64,000 nt of DNA from Pelargonium tetragonum (lineage: Eukaryota > Streptophyta > Magnoliopsida > Geraniales > Geraniaceae). A model generated the notes under the pieces. It worked only from the letters and a program-made list of their open reading frames with translations. It searched no databases and was not told the DNA's origin. The DNA is taken from the NCBI GenBank assembly GCA_036897445.1, contig JAYMTL010000106.1, positions 1 to 64,000 of the forward strand, given 5' to 3'. How positions within the stretch are numbered: position 1 is the first letter of the stretch; each line of letters opens with the position of its first letter. Of this stretch, positions 52,745 through 64,000 are shown piece after piece. Position numbers and translations under genes: made by a program.

Positions 52745-55700
52745 AAGTAAAGAGTCTAACTAATTTAGAATGAAGGAGTTGCCCTTTTTCTACTATTAAG
52801 CATTAGAGCAAGGATGGGATACCTTCAAGGGGCCCTTTTTATTATAAAAACTATATATGTATATATAATACGGAATTTAAAGAACAAGATAAATTCGGTT
52901 TACGAAGTATAAGTCATTTTTCACCGTCCGGTTTCTATTCTAACCTGTGCTATTAGACTTAAAGTTAAGGGGCTCTTACATACAATAATCTATATATTAT
53001 GTTAATTTTGCTCAAAAAGGATTCGGTGTTATAAACGCCCCTACGTTACAAGCTTTCTGACTCAACCTTGTTTAATGGAGAACTAGTTACTCTTTTGTAT
53101 TTACTAAATTTAATATCCGCGGATGTATTTATGTTTTGCTAAGCCGATTCCTAGGCAATAAGGAAATAAAGGTAAAGGCATAGTTAGGTCTATATTACCA
53201 CTTTTAAGGACTCTTGTTAGGTTCTATTTTTATGAAATTTGGATAGTCTTAAGTAACTTTAAAGGAGTCTATATAAGAATATTCTATGTCAAAACCTAAG
53301 CCGGATCCCTCAATTATAACTAAATAGCAAAACTATGCCTTCAGTAAAACCCATGCCGTGGGTTTCCGTATCGGCAGGCCTAATGAATAAGAACTCTTTA
53401 ACCTTTTTTGTGTCAGCTCCAGGAACCCCTTGAAAACTGAAATTTCTGTACAACTTAAGTTTTAGTTAGCAATTGTTACGCCTATACAGGGGTATACTTG
53501 AGCCTCACATTTCCTAGTAGAAAATCTTCTATTATATCTAAGGGTCCTAAAAAGCTTCTTTGTTAAAAAAGTAAAATAAAGGGGCACCGACCTCAAAAAG
53601 AAGATTTAACGCGGAAAGTGCAAGGGATTCTTTGGATTGTTGTCTAAAATCTTTCTATTTTTTTAGTATTCTAACGAATAAGTTTTTGCTTAATTTATCT
53701 TTACTCGTCTTTATTTAAAGTAAGTAAGAAGGTCTAACTTCGCATACTAACTCAAATTAAACCCCCTTTTCACAGAGAACCCCTCAAGATCAAGATTAGA
53801 AGTTTGCTACCTTTCGATTTGCATTTAGTTTAGGAGTTGTTATTTACGCTTTTATACACCAGTTACCGAACTAGTTTTAGCCTCTAGTAGATTCTTTCGT
53901 ATTGTATTAAACTTCTTTGTCTACAATTAGAGCTAGGCAGTTTTACGAAGCTACAAACTCTTGGGGAATTTTTTAAACAAGGGTCTTACTGAGGTAAAGG
54001 TTTTAATCCCAAGTTTTTTTGCAGCGAGGGCCCTCAATTTTATACTTAATATATAAGTAAAGTAGAATCCTTATATACATTTGCTATTAGAATATCTATA
54101 CCTAAATTAGAGAGTATCCTTATCAGAAAGACAATCTAGCACAAGGTATTCCACTTTTACTTAATTCATTAAGATTAAGAGAGTCCTCTAAACCTAATTG
54201 ACAACATAACTCTGAGTGACAATCTTGAATTTTTTTGTCTATTTCTATTATAGTTAATTAAGAATTTTAATTGTAAGCAACTCTCCCTTTATCTTAGTTT
54301 AGTATGAAAAGCTGCTTTAAGTCAAGATAACTAGAATAAAATTCCGACTTAGTAAAAATTGCGGTAGACCCATATAACTATGCAATACCTTTTTAAATAA
54401 GGATTTTATCTAGATGCCTTTTACTTTATACGTCCCTCAACTCTTACCAGTTAACAGGACCCAGGGATACAAGCAAAAGAAGAAAAATACACACAGGAAA
54501 TTGCGCCCAAAAAGCATCAAATGAAAGCTAAACCGGTGATAAAGGATATTCTAGACAATAACCAACTTACCTTTCAGCTCCTTTTCTTAACCTTTTGAAA
54601 GTACTTACGTTTTATGTAAAATAGATAATAATCTTCTTTTTTCTTTCTAGTCCCAAATGCCTAGATCCCTTTTTGTAAGACAAAACTCCTCTTTATTCTT
54701 TAAGCAGCTTTGTTATAGTCAGTTACCTTATGTAAAGCAGTTGGGATCCTTGATTACAGGAAATCTCTTATCTTTTTTTTAGCTCGAAGTAGTGTTCTAC
54801 ATGAAGAGGCTTATAAAAAAGGCACAGTTTAAGCTTCAAATATTTACGAAAAAGGGGCTTAATCTTGTTGTAAAAGTAAGGTGAGCGTTTAGGAATTATA
54901 ATCATATTATGTACATTAAACTAAGGGTTTTTAGGTAAGAAGTAGTTTTTAAGGGGCTGCAGCTCTTATGTTAATTAATGGGGGATCCCAATAGGAAGCT
55001 CTACTATAATTGGGGTATACTGTACCAACCAAAGGTTGGGGGGTTATTAATAAGAAAAAATTAACACTTAAGCGGCTGTCTAAGCAAACCGAAAGGGGAA
55101 ATTCTAATCTATCCTTAGCCTTAGACAGGGTATTTAGCGAAAGGGTTGAGCACTAGTAACTCAGGTCATAACACCGAAGAAACTTTCCCTGTAAATTCCT
55201 TTATAAATTATGCCAACTTCCCGGGATACCTGGGCATTCAAGACACTTTTGCGGGAACTCTTAACAGGAATTTTGAAGTATTGAAAAAAATGAATTTGGA
55301 ATGCCAAGTCCTTTTTACCTTATATGGAAGTTTATTCTCCTAACAAAAATGAAATAAAGCGTAGGATTGTCGCAAGTTCAAATCTAGTTAAATTAAGACT
55401 ACTCAGATTCCTTGTATGTTTGATAAACTAAAATTTCAGTCTAAGTTACCCCTTAAACAGGGAATAATCTACTTTGTGATAAAGTAATGCCTATTTTTTT
55501 TTGAGGCGGAATACAAATCTATAACCCATTTATTTACTAATGGATTTTACTGTTGACACACCCTTAGTTTTAGTTCAAGGCCCTGCTTTCTAATATAAAT
55601 TAATAAAAGAGTAGCTAATAAATTAGTGAACCCTTTTATTTAGTTCTTTATGTTTTTTGAGCCACAGGCTGGCGGCGTATACTAAAAGCCGCTACTGAGT

Positions 55701-58700
55701 ACTTTGGTAGTGGAAATCTTAGTGATACACTCCAAGGTTCCTAAGTTTAAACAATTCAATTTTGTACTATGCTCAACTTTATGTATGCCCTATTTTAGAA
55801 AAAGCTATTCTATGGCTAGTAGCTTTTAATGCGTTATAAGACCCCGCGATTCTCTTCCCTTTTTCTTATTCTTTTTACTAGCTAGTTTTATATTACTAGG
55901 ACGCGGGGTGCGCTTTTCTTTTTGTATATACGGGTGCACTCTTGATTACAGCTACAGCAAGCTTAACTGGTAAAGTTGGTAGCATCTCTGTTCTTTTACT
56001 TTCTATACTTTTCTATACGGAGGGGGTTCCGAAACCACGTCCTACCAAGGCAACTCTACTTCAAGACCCTAAAAAACCTTATGAGATATAGTGCCCGTGT
56101 GTTAAGTATGCAAGTAATTGCTTTTATCTAAAGATTCCTGATTCTTATAAAAAGTCCTTTTTGTCCTTAAACTTCTATTTTAAGCTCTACTTTAATTAAA
56201 CAGGATACCTCTAATTAGTTAAAAAAGAAATATCAAATTTGTCTAATAGAACCTATTTTCAACAAACTTTGAGCCCTAAAACGCAACTTTCCTAGTATTA
56301 ATTGATAGTAATTTAGTAAAAAAGGAAGCCTCTAGGCAAGGTATATTTGATATATTTTGCTTTTTAGAGCCCTTCAAGAGAGGTGAAAGGGAAATGCTGC
56401 AGCACTCCGAAATTTGTATATTATAATAGAAAAATGCAATTTGATATATGGGGTTTAGTCTTAAGTCTAAATAACAGGCAACTCCTTTATTTAGACTCTT
56501 TTTATCCTTGAAGTCCTTGTGCTCAGAATTGACTTTCTTAAATAGGAATTTGACCTTGAAACAACCCGTTTCCACTCACTACCCTACCTTTTTCCATAGC
56601 CCTGTTTCTTTGAAACCCGGCAAGACAGAGAAATATAGTAATAAGACTAAAGACCCCTCTAAAAAATGTTTACCCCTTATCTTATTGTGCAATTCCAAGG
56701 GTTTTAATTAAAAAACTTGTAATACCTAAGACTATAGAACTCTCTTATATAAGAACCTTATTCCTCTCCTTTCGAAAGAAAAAGGATATAGTCACCTAAA
56801 GGCTTTAACGCCGGAACAAAATTAAGTTATTCATCTTCTATTCTTAATTAGGATTAGGGCTACCAGCCAGAATAAGTAAGCAATTGCAGAGACACTCCTA
56901 AAAATCTATTTACTATACTGCCTTCTTTAATTTAACCAAAGGTTCACAATAATAAAGGACACTGAATATTCCTAGAAAAGTCACTTTTCTAAGTAGCTAC
57001 TTCTTAAACACTTTGTAAGGTCTTTTTACCCTAACTTATATGTCCTAGACTATATATATTATAAAAAAATCTTGATTTTCACAAAGGCAAAAGGAAGATA
57101 GATTCAATAGAAATTAATATCGACGGACTCTCTAGACTACCTTTTATCTACAGTTTAGGGGTCTATACCAAAGGCTTTTAGAGTCTATTTTGACTTTGTT
57201 TTTTCATTACTTTGCTCAGATATTTAAGACTTACTTTTCATAAAAAAACAACTTTATTACCTTACTAATCCGGAAAATAGGACTTTTATTGATGAAAGAT
57301 TTTAGTGGCATAGATTCTTTATACTAAATCCCTCTTAGAGAACTCTTTCTTGTTAAAAAGCTAATGTTAGGTATTTCTCTTTTTATATCTTTCTTTCTTA
57401 ACTCTAAGTATTTACTGTTAGAATACCCCGGTTTTACCTAAATTCATAAAGAAAGGTAAGGAACCCCTAGCTAATTGTACTTAGTTATAGAAAATTCCTG
57501 TCTAGAAAAGTAACCTCTAAGAAAAAATCTGGCTTTTATAGAATTATAAGTGCTTTGCCTTGACTTAGTTCTTTCTTTCCCCCGTCAACTCTTCCAAAAA
57601 AACTTCTCCAAAAGATCAAAAGATTATAGGGCATCCTCCTGGCTTAGTTACCAAGTTTCATTCTACCCCGTTCAACCTTTCCTTTAAAAATAGCGTAACG
57701 AAACTCCCTTAGCAATTACCCTTGTAAAGTCCTTTATCTATTGTAAAAAGCTAATATCTGTCATTTTTTCCTCTATCTTATAAGCTTACAGGATTTTGGA
57801 AAATCTTCTTTTCTTGATCCTTTATTTCCTACTATTATGTTATACGCTTTCAAAAGTGCTCTACCTGTTTCTTGCTTCTAAATTCCCGAAAACTTTTACT
57901 TATTTAAATTTTAGTAACACAGGATCCGAAAGAAACTCCTCGACTACTACCTAATAAACCTGCAAAACGGGGCTTCTAAAAAAAAGTCCCTATGCCTTCG
58001 TATTAAACAAAGGGGTATTCCTCATTTCTTCAGTTCCTGTATCTTTACAGTGATACCTAAAGTTTAGTGCCCTCCTTCTCTTGCTGCTATACCAAAAAAA
58101 GACTTGTTATTCTGTTTAAATCAAGTTTCTTCTACAAGGGTAAGAGATAACAAGTAGGAAAAGGGTTTAAAGAATATATTACATAAAAGGAGCACGCTTA
58201 TTTAGCTGTAGATTTTGGACTTATTCCAATAGAGGATTGTGGTATTTGAATTTCTTTTCTCTCAGTTTTACAAACTTATTTTATTTAAAAGCAGTTACAC
58301 AACTTTTGATTTCCTGAGCCTTTTTAAGCAGTAAACTGTCTTGCATCCACAAAGAAAGAAGGATTTCCGACAAAAAGAAAGGTGTCTACTACTAGGACCT
58401 CTTTACTTAAAGAAAAAAGCTGAACCAGAGACCGCTAGCATTTTTCTTACGAGTATATCCTGCAATTGCGCTATCCAGTTATCTATTTATTTTGAGGAAA
58501 GAGTTTTGACTGAAAGAGACTCCCTATTCCGACTTTGGGCGCCTCTAGACCTTTGTTAAATAGAAAGAATCTCTTTACTAGTGTTTAAATAAAAGGTTGT
58601 CTATACGTAATTGAAAAGGTCCAAGGAATCCCTGTTATACCTTGTAAAAGAGCTCACTTCTTTCTTAGAAATTTAGTGCATCTAAAAGAGGGCATAACAG

Positions 58701-61700
58701 CAGCCAAAAGGTATAGGGGCATCTTAGTTATAAAATAAAATTTCTGGCGATTCCAGAGGAGCTTACTTATAATATAAAGTAAGAAAATCCAAATTAAGCT
58801 GGCCTAGTTACTGTTCGGGAATAGCTTGACAAGGGTCATAATTGTCCTAATAGGAATCCAAGAACGGGCGCTCCTATTCTAATCTAACTTCGGGTCGTAA
58901 TTAACCAAAACTAAAAAGCTATGCCCGCGTATTGACTTTACAAAAAGGATGTTAGTCGTATTTCACCCAAATCTCTGTCGCAAGAGAGTCAAAGTAGGAA
59001 GCTGGGAGTCTTAGGAAATTCTTACTTTATAGACGTTTACCTTGATCGTTAAAAAAGTGAGCCCTTGTATGCTTATTCACTAGGTTATCCTTGAATTTTT
59101 AAACGTATTCCGGAGAGATGCTTAGCAAGTCGTAGTATGACTTATAATGAGTCCTTCTTTTTTTTTCCATTAGGTTCTGTCCTGAAATGTTTTTTTCTAG
59201 CTTCTTACGGGTATTACTGGTATAAAGCAAGAAGTCTTCACCAAGAAATAAAAGAGATTTCAACTACTTTTTTATTTGTACAATACAAGTACCAAACAAA
59301 TGTTTATAAAGAAGAATAGTAGGCTATAAAATGAAATTGACTTCCTAACCTAGCGGGGAATTAAACTAAAAATCTTACTTGCTTTTCAACTGAATTTGTA
59401 TTCGGGTTAGCTTCTTATAATTATAAGGGGACGCTTTTTGTTAAATAACCCCGTTCTGTATATGGGCATTCCCTGCAGGGTCTCGGTCTAAATAGATATA
59501 GATTAACAGGTATCGAATTATAAAAACAATTGTTTTGTAATGATAGCCTAGAGCACAAATTCAAACTTGGAGTGCAACTAAATCCTTAAGAGACCCAGAA
59601 TAGATTTTAGGTACTCTATTTTAGAAAGATAGCATCTGCAAGTTCCCAAGAGAATGCTTAAGGTTGATTTAAAATAATAGGTTTCCTTCAAGACAACGTG
59701 TAACTCATAATTTTTTTTCAAATAGCTACAGTACATACTAACAAAATCCCAAGTGAAATGAATAGTTTTTTTTCTAAAATTAAGGGTATAACAAGCTTGA
59801 TAAACTCAGAAGAATTAACCTAAAAGCTTAAAAGGTTTGTAACAAAAGAAGCTCCAACTCAGAATTACGTAAACCCACCAGAGAAGGGACCCCTATTTGA
59901 ATACTATTGAAATAGTAAAGATTTACTATGTTTGTAAACTAGGTATTAAGTTAAAATTTATAAGAGAGAGACTTGTATGTTAATTATAAAGGCCCACTAA
60001 GTCTAAATATAGACAAAAATCCGCAAAGGTTAAATATAAGCATTCCTTGTAAAAGTAAGTACTTGAATACCTGAGATGTTAATGTTGAAAATCAGAGGCT
60101 CTAAAGTCCTAAATAGCTATGGAAGCTACTACTATTATGTTAAATATTCTTGTTTTTCTCATTTAGAAAAAGGATTCCTAGAGCTAGTTTTAAATCTCGT
60201 ATAAACGAACGAGTCCCCTTAAATTAAGCTTCGGTAATTCCTAAATCGGTTATAACTTTTTAATGCTTAGTAAGATTTTATTCCCGCAGAACTCAATAAG
60301 AAAGAGGACTCCCTGTCCTTTTTAGTTGCCCTAACATAGTTTAACTTGTCTGATATGAAGAGTAATAAAACCCTTTTCTGGTCTAGTAAAGGGTATTGGT
60401 TGAGGAAAAGCTTTTATAGTATATACACAAAGCTTTTGTTTACTTTTAGGTGGTCGAAGAGGCAAAAGGAGTTTACAAAAGAATTCACACGTAATAAGCA
60501 CTTATTCTAAGACAACTTCTTACTTTCTTTGCACAAAAGTTGGTTAATGGCGCAGCCTCGGAAATAACAGCATTTTGCACCTCTATAAATCAGAAGGGAA
60601 TGGGCTCCCTATACAAGGTAGTGACAAACATAGAAACTAAATAGTTAACCACTTAAAAATGAACTATCTTGCTTTAAATCTTTCTCCGTCAATTTTATAG
60701 CCATTCTAAACACCTAAAATTTATTATACACCATCAAGCGATATTAGAGCTCGTTGTATTATATTGAATTTCATTCAGCTCAACAGAAAAACGGGACCCT
60801 TTAAGAACGGGGCTTTTCTATCCTGTATGAGTCACAAGAATAATAAAAAACACAACATAAAACTTAGAGTCTATACTATATAGAAGCTAGTTATCTTGAC
60901 TATATTTAATTCAGGTATTCCAAAACGGAGTTTAAAAAAGGAGCTATGGTTTCAATACAATAAAAAAGGCTCTAAAATTCTCTAGTATGTCTCAAAAATA
61001 CGAATCTCTACAACAAATTAAAAGGGAAATTGAAGTACTAAGTTTTTGTAAGGTAATTCTCTAGGAACAAGGGCTTACTACATAGAGTAAAATATCCCAA
61101 TCATGAATATTAAAAGCTACTAGATAGAGATACATTCCTATTATGGATTCTAGGTTTCGTCAATAAAAAATGGAAGATATTTACTTATAAGCAAAAAGCC
61201 TTCTTAGTAAATAAAAAGGAAGAACTTACATTAACATGAGTACTTACTTAAATAGAGAAGAGTTTTTTAACAGAAGAACTAAGGGATTGTTAAGAACTCC
61301 TTAGGATTAAGCTTTATAAAAGAGGTGCCTGACAGACCCAGAATTCTAATTAAGGCTTTGAGAGGTTTCTATTTTTAGGTCTGGAGGCTCTCTTGGATCA
61401 AGAAAAAGGGTCTATTCGTTTTTAGATAGAATTTGTCCAAAATTCCGGGTTCGGAAGCTTCTTAATATTAGGATTTTCTAGTAATTAGCTGTAAATGGAG
61501 GTTATCCATATCTCATCAGGCTAAGGAGCCCTCATTATCTGGGAGCCTTTTTTTTATTGTGTATATCAGGTTCCTTTCTTTCTAACCTAACGAAACCTGT
61601 AAACAACAAACTGTATATAAAACGAGTCCTATTTCCTTGAGTTCGGCTTGCCTTATTGCTCTGTTCTACAAATACAAAGGCGGGGCCTAAGCTTTCAGGA

Positions 61701-62369
61701 GCACAAATAGTTAAAGCCTAGGAACGGGGTCGTTTAGGATTACGAAATTCATCCAGCGCACTTTTCTAAGCTCCCTCTACTACTAAGTTTTTAAAAAGGC
61801 AAGCCTATTTTAAGAGTTTTGAAGATTTAGGAATACACCAGGAGCCCGTAGGCACAGTAACTAGAGTGTAAGAGGGGTTTTGTCTTTTAAAATATAGCTA
61901 AGCAGCTTTTGTAATTTAGACTTTGAAATCCCGGATACGCTTTTTTGAGATTTCAAGTTTTTGAGTCCGCTGTCTAAGGTATCTTATTTAGTGAGTATTC
62001 GACTTCTACTTGTTAAATTCCCGAGCTTTGCTCTCAGGATTCTAGAAATAACGAAATTCCGCGTATGTATTACTTACTCTGTGGGAATCAAGCTTTCATC
62101 CAAAGCATAGAAACCATTCCCTGGGTGTTAAATAAATATTTATAAGTCCTTAAGTATAAAATCCTATCTATCAATTACATTTTCTCTCTCCTTACAAACT
62201 TTGATATCGAATAATTAGGCTAGGTCGGTGGGTTTACACTAAACCAAACTAGATATACTATGAGCCCCCTTTAAAAGTTTTAGAAGTATATATCCTATAG
62301 TCAAATTCTTTGTATTTAGGTTCCGACTATAAGGGTTAGAAATTCCTATAATTAAGTATAATGCTTTCC
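52745..62369. other. Non-coding spacer
   Basis: I see no gene. It includes GGGCCC at 52830-52835, a perfect GAGGGCCCTC at 54026-54035, CCCGGG at 55220-55225, and a broad pyrimidine-rich stretch at roughly 57190-58100. Frames at 55146-55343, 56276-56575 (99 codons, minus), 56508-56711, 58341-58559 and 59137-59319 have no recognisable product. Confidence 0.65.
54026..54035. repeat. Palindromic GC cluster GAGGGCCCTC
   Basis: This perfect 10-bp GC-rich palindrome lies right after a poly-T run and before an AT-only stretch. It belongs to the dispersed GGGCCC-centred set. Confidence 0.55.
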
Positions 62370-62950
62370 TTATGAGTAATCGATTACCTTAACTTTCTTC
62401 TTAGTCTTTAGAGCTTCGGATTCTCTATTTTTAATCCCTATCCTCGTAGCAGCTAGGCCTTCACCCCAAACCCATACTCTTAATCTTAATACGGATCCTC
62501 TTAAGAGCTATAACACTCTTCATAGCTTTACCTTTCCCAGCCCAAGCAAAAAGACTTCTAAATCCAAATAATATGCCAAAAACTTCATTTTTAAATAGAA
62601 ATGCCTTATCTTTCCTCGATAACTAGAACTAGAAAACCAGGAAACAACACAACAGGAAGAAATTCTAAGAAAGTCAACTGATTGAGGAAGTAAGAGCTCT
62701 GAAGGAACTGAAGAGGAGGGGCTTGGAACTATAGCTTGAGGGATGGAAAGGTGAACGAGGAGTGCTTTTACGGGGCATAAAACGGTTTGATAATTAGGTC
62801 AAGTAGCTCTACTGCCGGAAATGTGAATTAAATAAAGTTGAACTAAGTTCCTATTACTATCTATTCTACTTAAGTGATCCCATATTCAAAAAGAATATAA
62901 AAAGTGCCCCATGAAGAGGTATCCTACTTTGACTTTCTGGTATTGTAGCG
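62370..62950 (-). other. Island with skew switch and a 92-codon open frame
   Basis: The plus strand is pyrimidine-rich at about 62380-62560 and switches to purine-rich at about 62640-62760. On the minus strand one frame is open from 62798 to 62523 (92 codons, stop at 62520-62522). It is serine- and proline-rich in its first half and hydrophobic at its end, but has no ATG until codon 71. A second minus-strand frame nearby gives a lysine-rich peptide (AGKGKAMKSVIALKRIRIKI). Neither resembles a protein I know. Position-dependent skew of this kind can come from decayed coding DNA or from foreign sequence. The edges are approximate. Confidence 0.28.
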
Positions 62951-64000
62951 GGCTATGCCCTAGTAGACTTCTGTAGTGAATTACTTGTAAACTTCAAGCT
63001 ACGGCTACTCCCCCTATTGGATACTTCCTGAACTGAAATAGGGTAGGGTAAAGAAAATTGAATTTGTTTTGTTGGGAATGAATTTCGCTGCGGGAAAACA
63101 ATACAAGATAGTATCGGGAGATTGCCTATTAACACGGAGTTAGTGTTTAAGATAAGAATCCTACAAAACCCCTCAAAAATATCCAGGTATTGTATCGAAG
63201 TGAGCTTAATAATAGAAATGAGTTCGAATCGCGATATCTAAGTAGAGAAACCCCTTGTATGCTTCGCCTTGTATTATAAGTCTAGTTTCAAGCAAAGTAC
63301 AAAAATTCCTCTTAGGGATCGCTTTCATAAAAATTAAGAAACTTACGTATGTTTCTTGACTAGCAACTTTTTATTCCGAGTATTTGAAATACGGAAAATG
63401 CCTCGTTTCCTAAATTACAGAATTAAGTGGAAATCATTGGTTTACTTTGTCTTTAATTTTATTTAGAAAAACTTATCCACTGGAATCATTTAGAGAGAGT
63501 AGCTTTTAAAGACCTTAACTTTATACATACAATATACGACGCTATTTACTAATACTCTGTAAACTGGGTATAGTCTTGTATGGGACATTTTTTACTAAGT
63601 CAAAGAGCTTTCACTAGTTAAGTGCGTTTTCTTGGAGTCACTATTTCGGCTCTTTTGGGTTTAACTTTACTTAAATATAACCTGCTTTTTACAAGGATTT
63701 GATATAGGACAGCAAGTTTTTCTGTTATATTTATAGAGTATTCGTATTAAAATTGGAAGAAATTTCCATATATTTTAGTCGTTTGCCCCCTTTTTTTATA
63801 AACTTTATATATAAGAGGTAGTAAATGAAATAGGGGCCTCTGCCTTTAAATGGTTTATTTGCGGATCTAATACCAAGCATACCCAGAAAAGAAAGAGGGG
63901 CAACTAGAAGTTCTCAACAATAAACTATAAAGGTACTTGAATTAGTAACCAAGGTTTAGGTTGTAATTTGGTAAATGTATATAGAGTAAAATAGAGCGTT
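62951..64000. other. Non-coding right end
   Basis: No gene is visible. A 60-codon minus-strand frame at 62953-63135 is unrecognised. A GAGTTCGAATC word near 63222 looks like a tRNA T-loop but has no pairing arms around it. Confidence 0.65.

Noticed and set aside
52850-52870. TATATATGTATATATA and other TA-repeat palindromes
   Set aside because: Expected in DNA this AT-rich; nothing links them to a function.

Overview
The window looks like mitochondrial DNA from a streptophyte (a land plant or a charophyte alga), and almost all of it is non-coding. The evidence is a small set of tRNA genes: trnF-GAA, trnP-UGG, a trnE-UUC-like gene, trnK-UUU and trnS-UGA. All are of the plant-mitochondrial type, none encodes its 3' CCA, and the trnP sequence matches the plant mitochondrial form as I remember it. 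Nothing else is recognisable: no rRNA, respiratory-chain or ribosomal-protein gene, intron core or plastid-derived segment. By eye the G+C content is about 35%, low for a land-plant mitochondrion, so a charophyte or an unusual land-plant lineage is possible. Species cannot be inferred from this window.

Layout. Positions 1-5977 have no recognisable gene. Positions 5978-6235 hold a tight plus-strand cluster trnF - trnP - trnE-like, with 14 and 23 nt between genes. Positions 6236-18344 are about 12 kb without a gene. Positions 18345-18533 hold trnK and trnS, 31 nt apart and on the same strand. Positions 18534-64000 are about 45 kb with no gene I can identify. The longest open reading frame in the window is 118 codons. 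At about 35% G+C a stop is expected roughly every 14 codons, so a handful of 100-codon frames should occur by chance in 64 kb read six ways. The short frames here fit that expectation, and I list only two of them, at low confidence.

The non-coding DNA has structure. The background is AT-rich, full of short homopolymer runs, and studded with G-run/C-run palindromes. The hexamers GGGCCC and CCCGGG each occur at least 12 times where about 2 are expected. Several islands of a few hundred bases differ clearly from this background in G+C content or strand skew (12.7-13.85, 21.4-22.1, 25.8-26.4, 45.6-46.4, 52.37-52.74 and 62.4-62.95 kb). They could be decayed genes or inserted foreign DNA. A 45-nt sequence at 783 recurs at 52,700 with 5 differences.

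The tRNA genes would serve mitochondrial translation. Two are odd: trnF has two adjacent U-U mismatches in its anticodon stem, and the trnE-like gene keeps its acceptor, D and anticodon arms but has a different hairpin in place of its T-arm.
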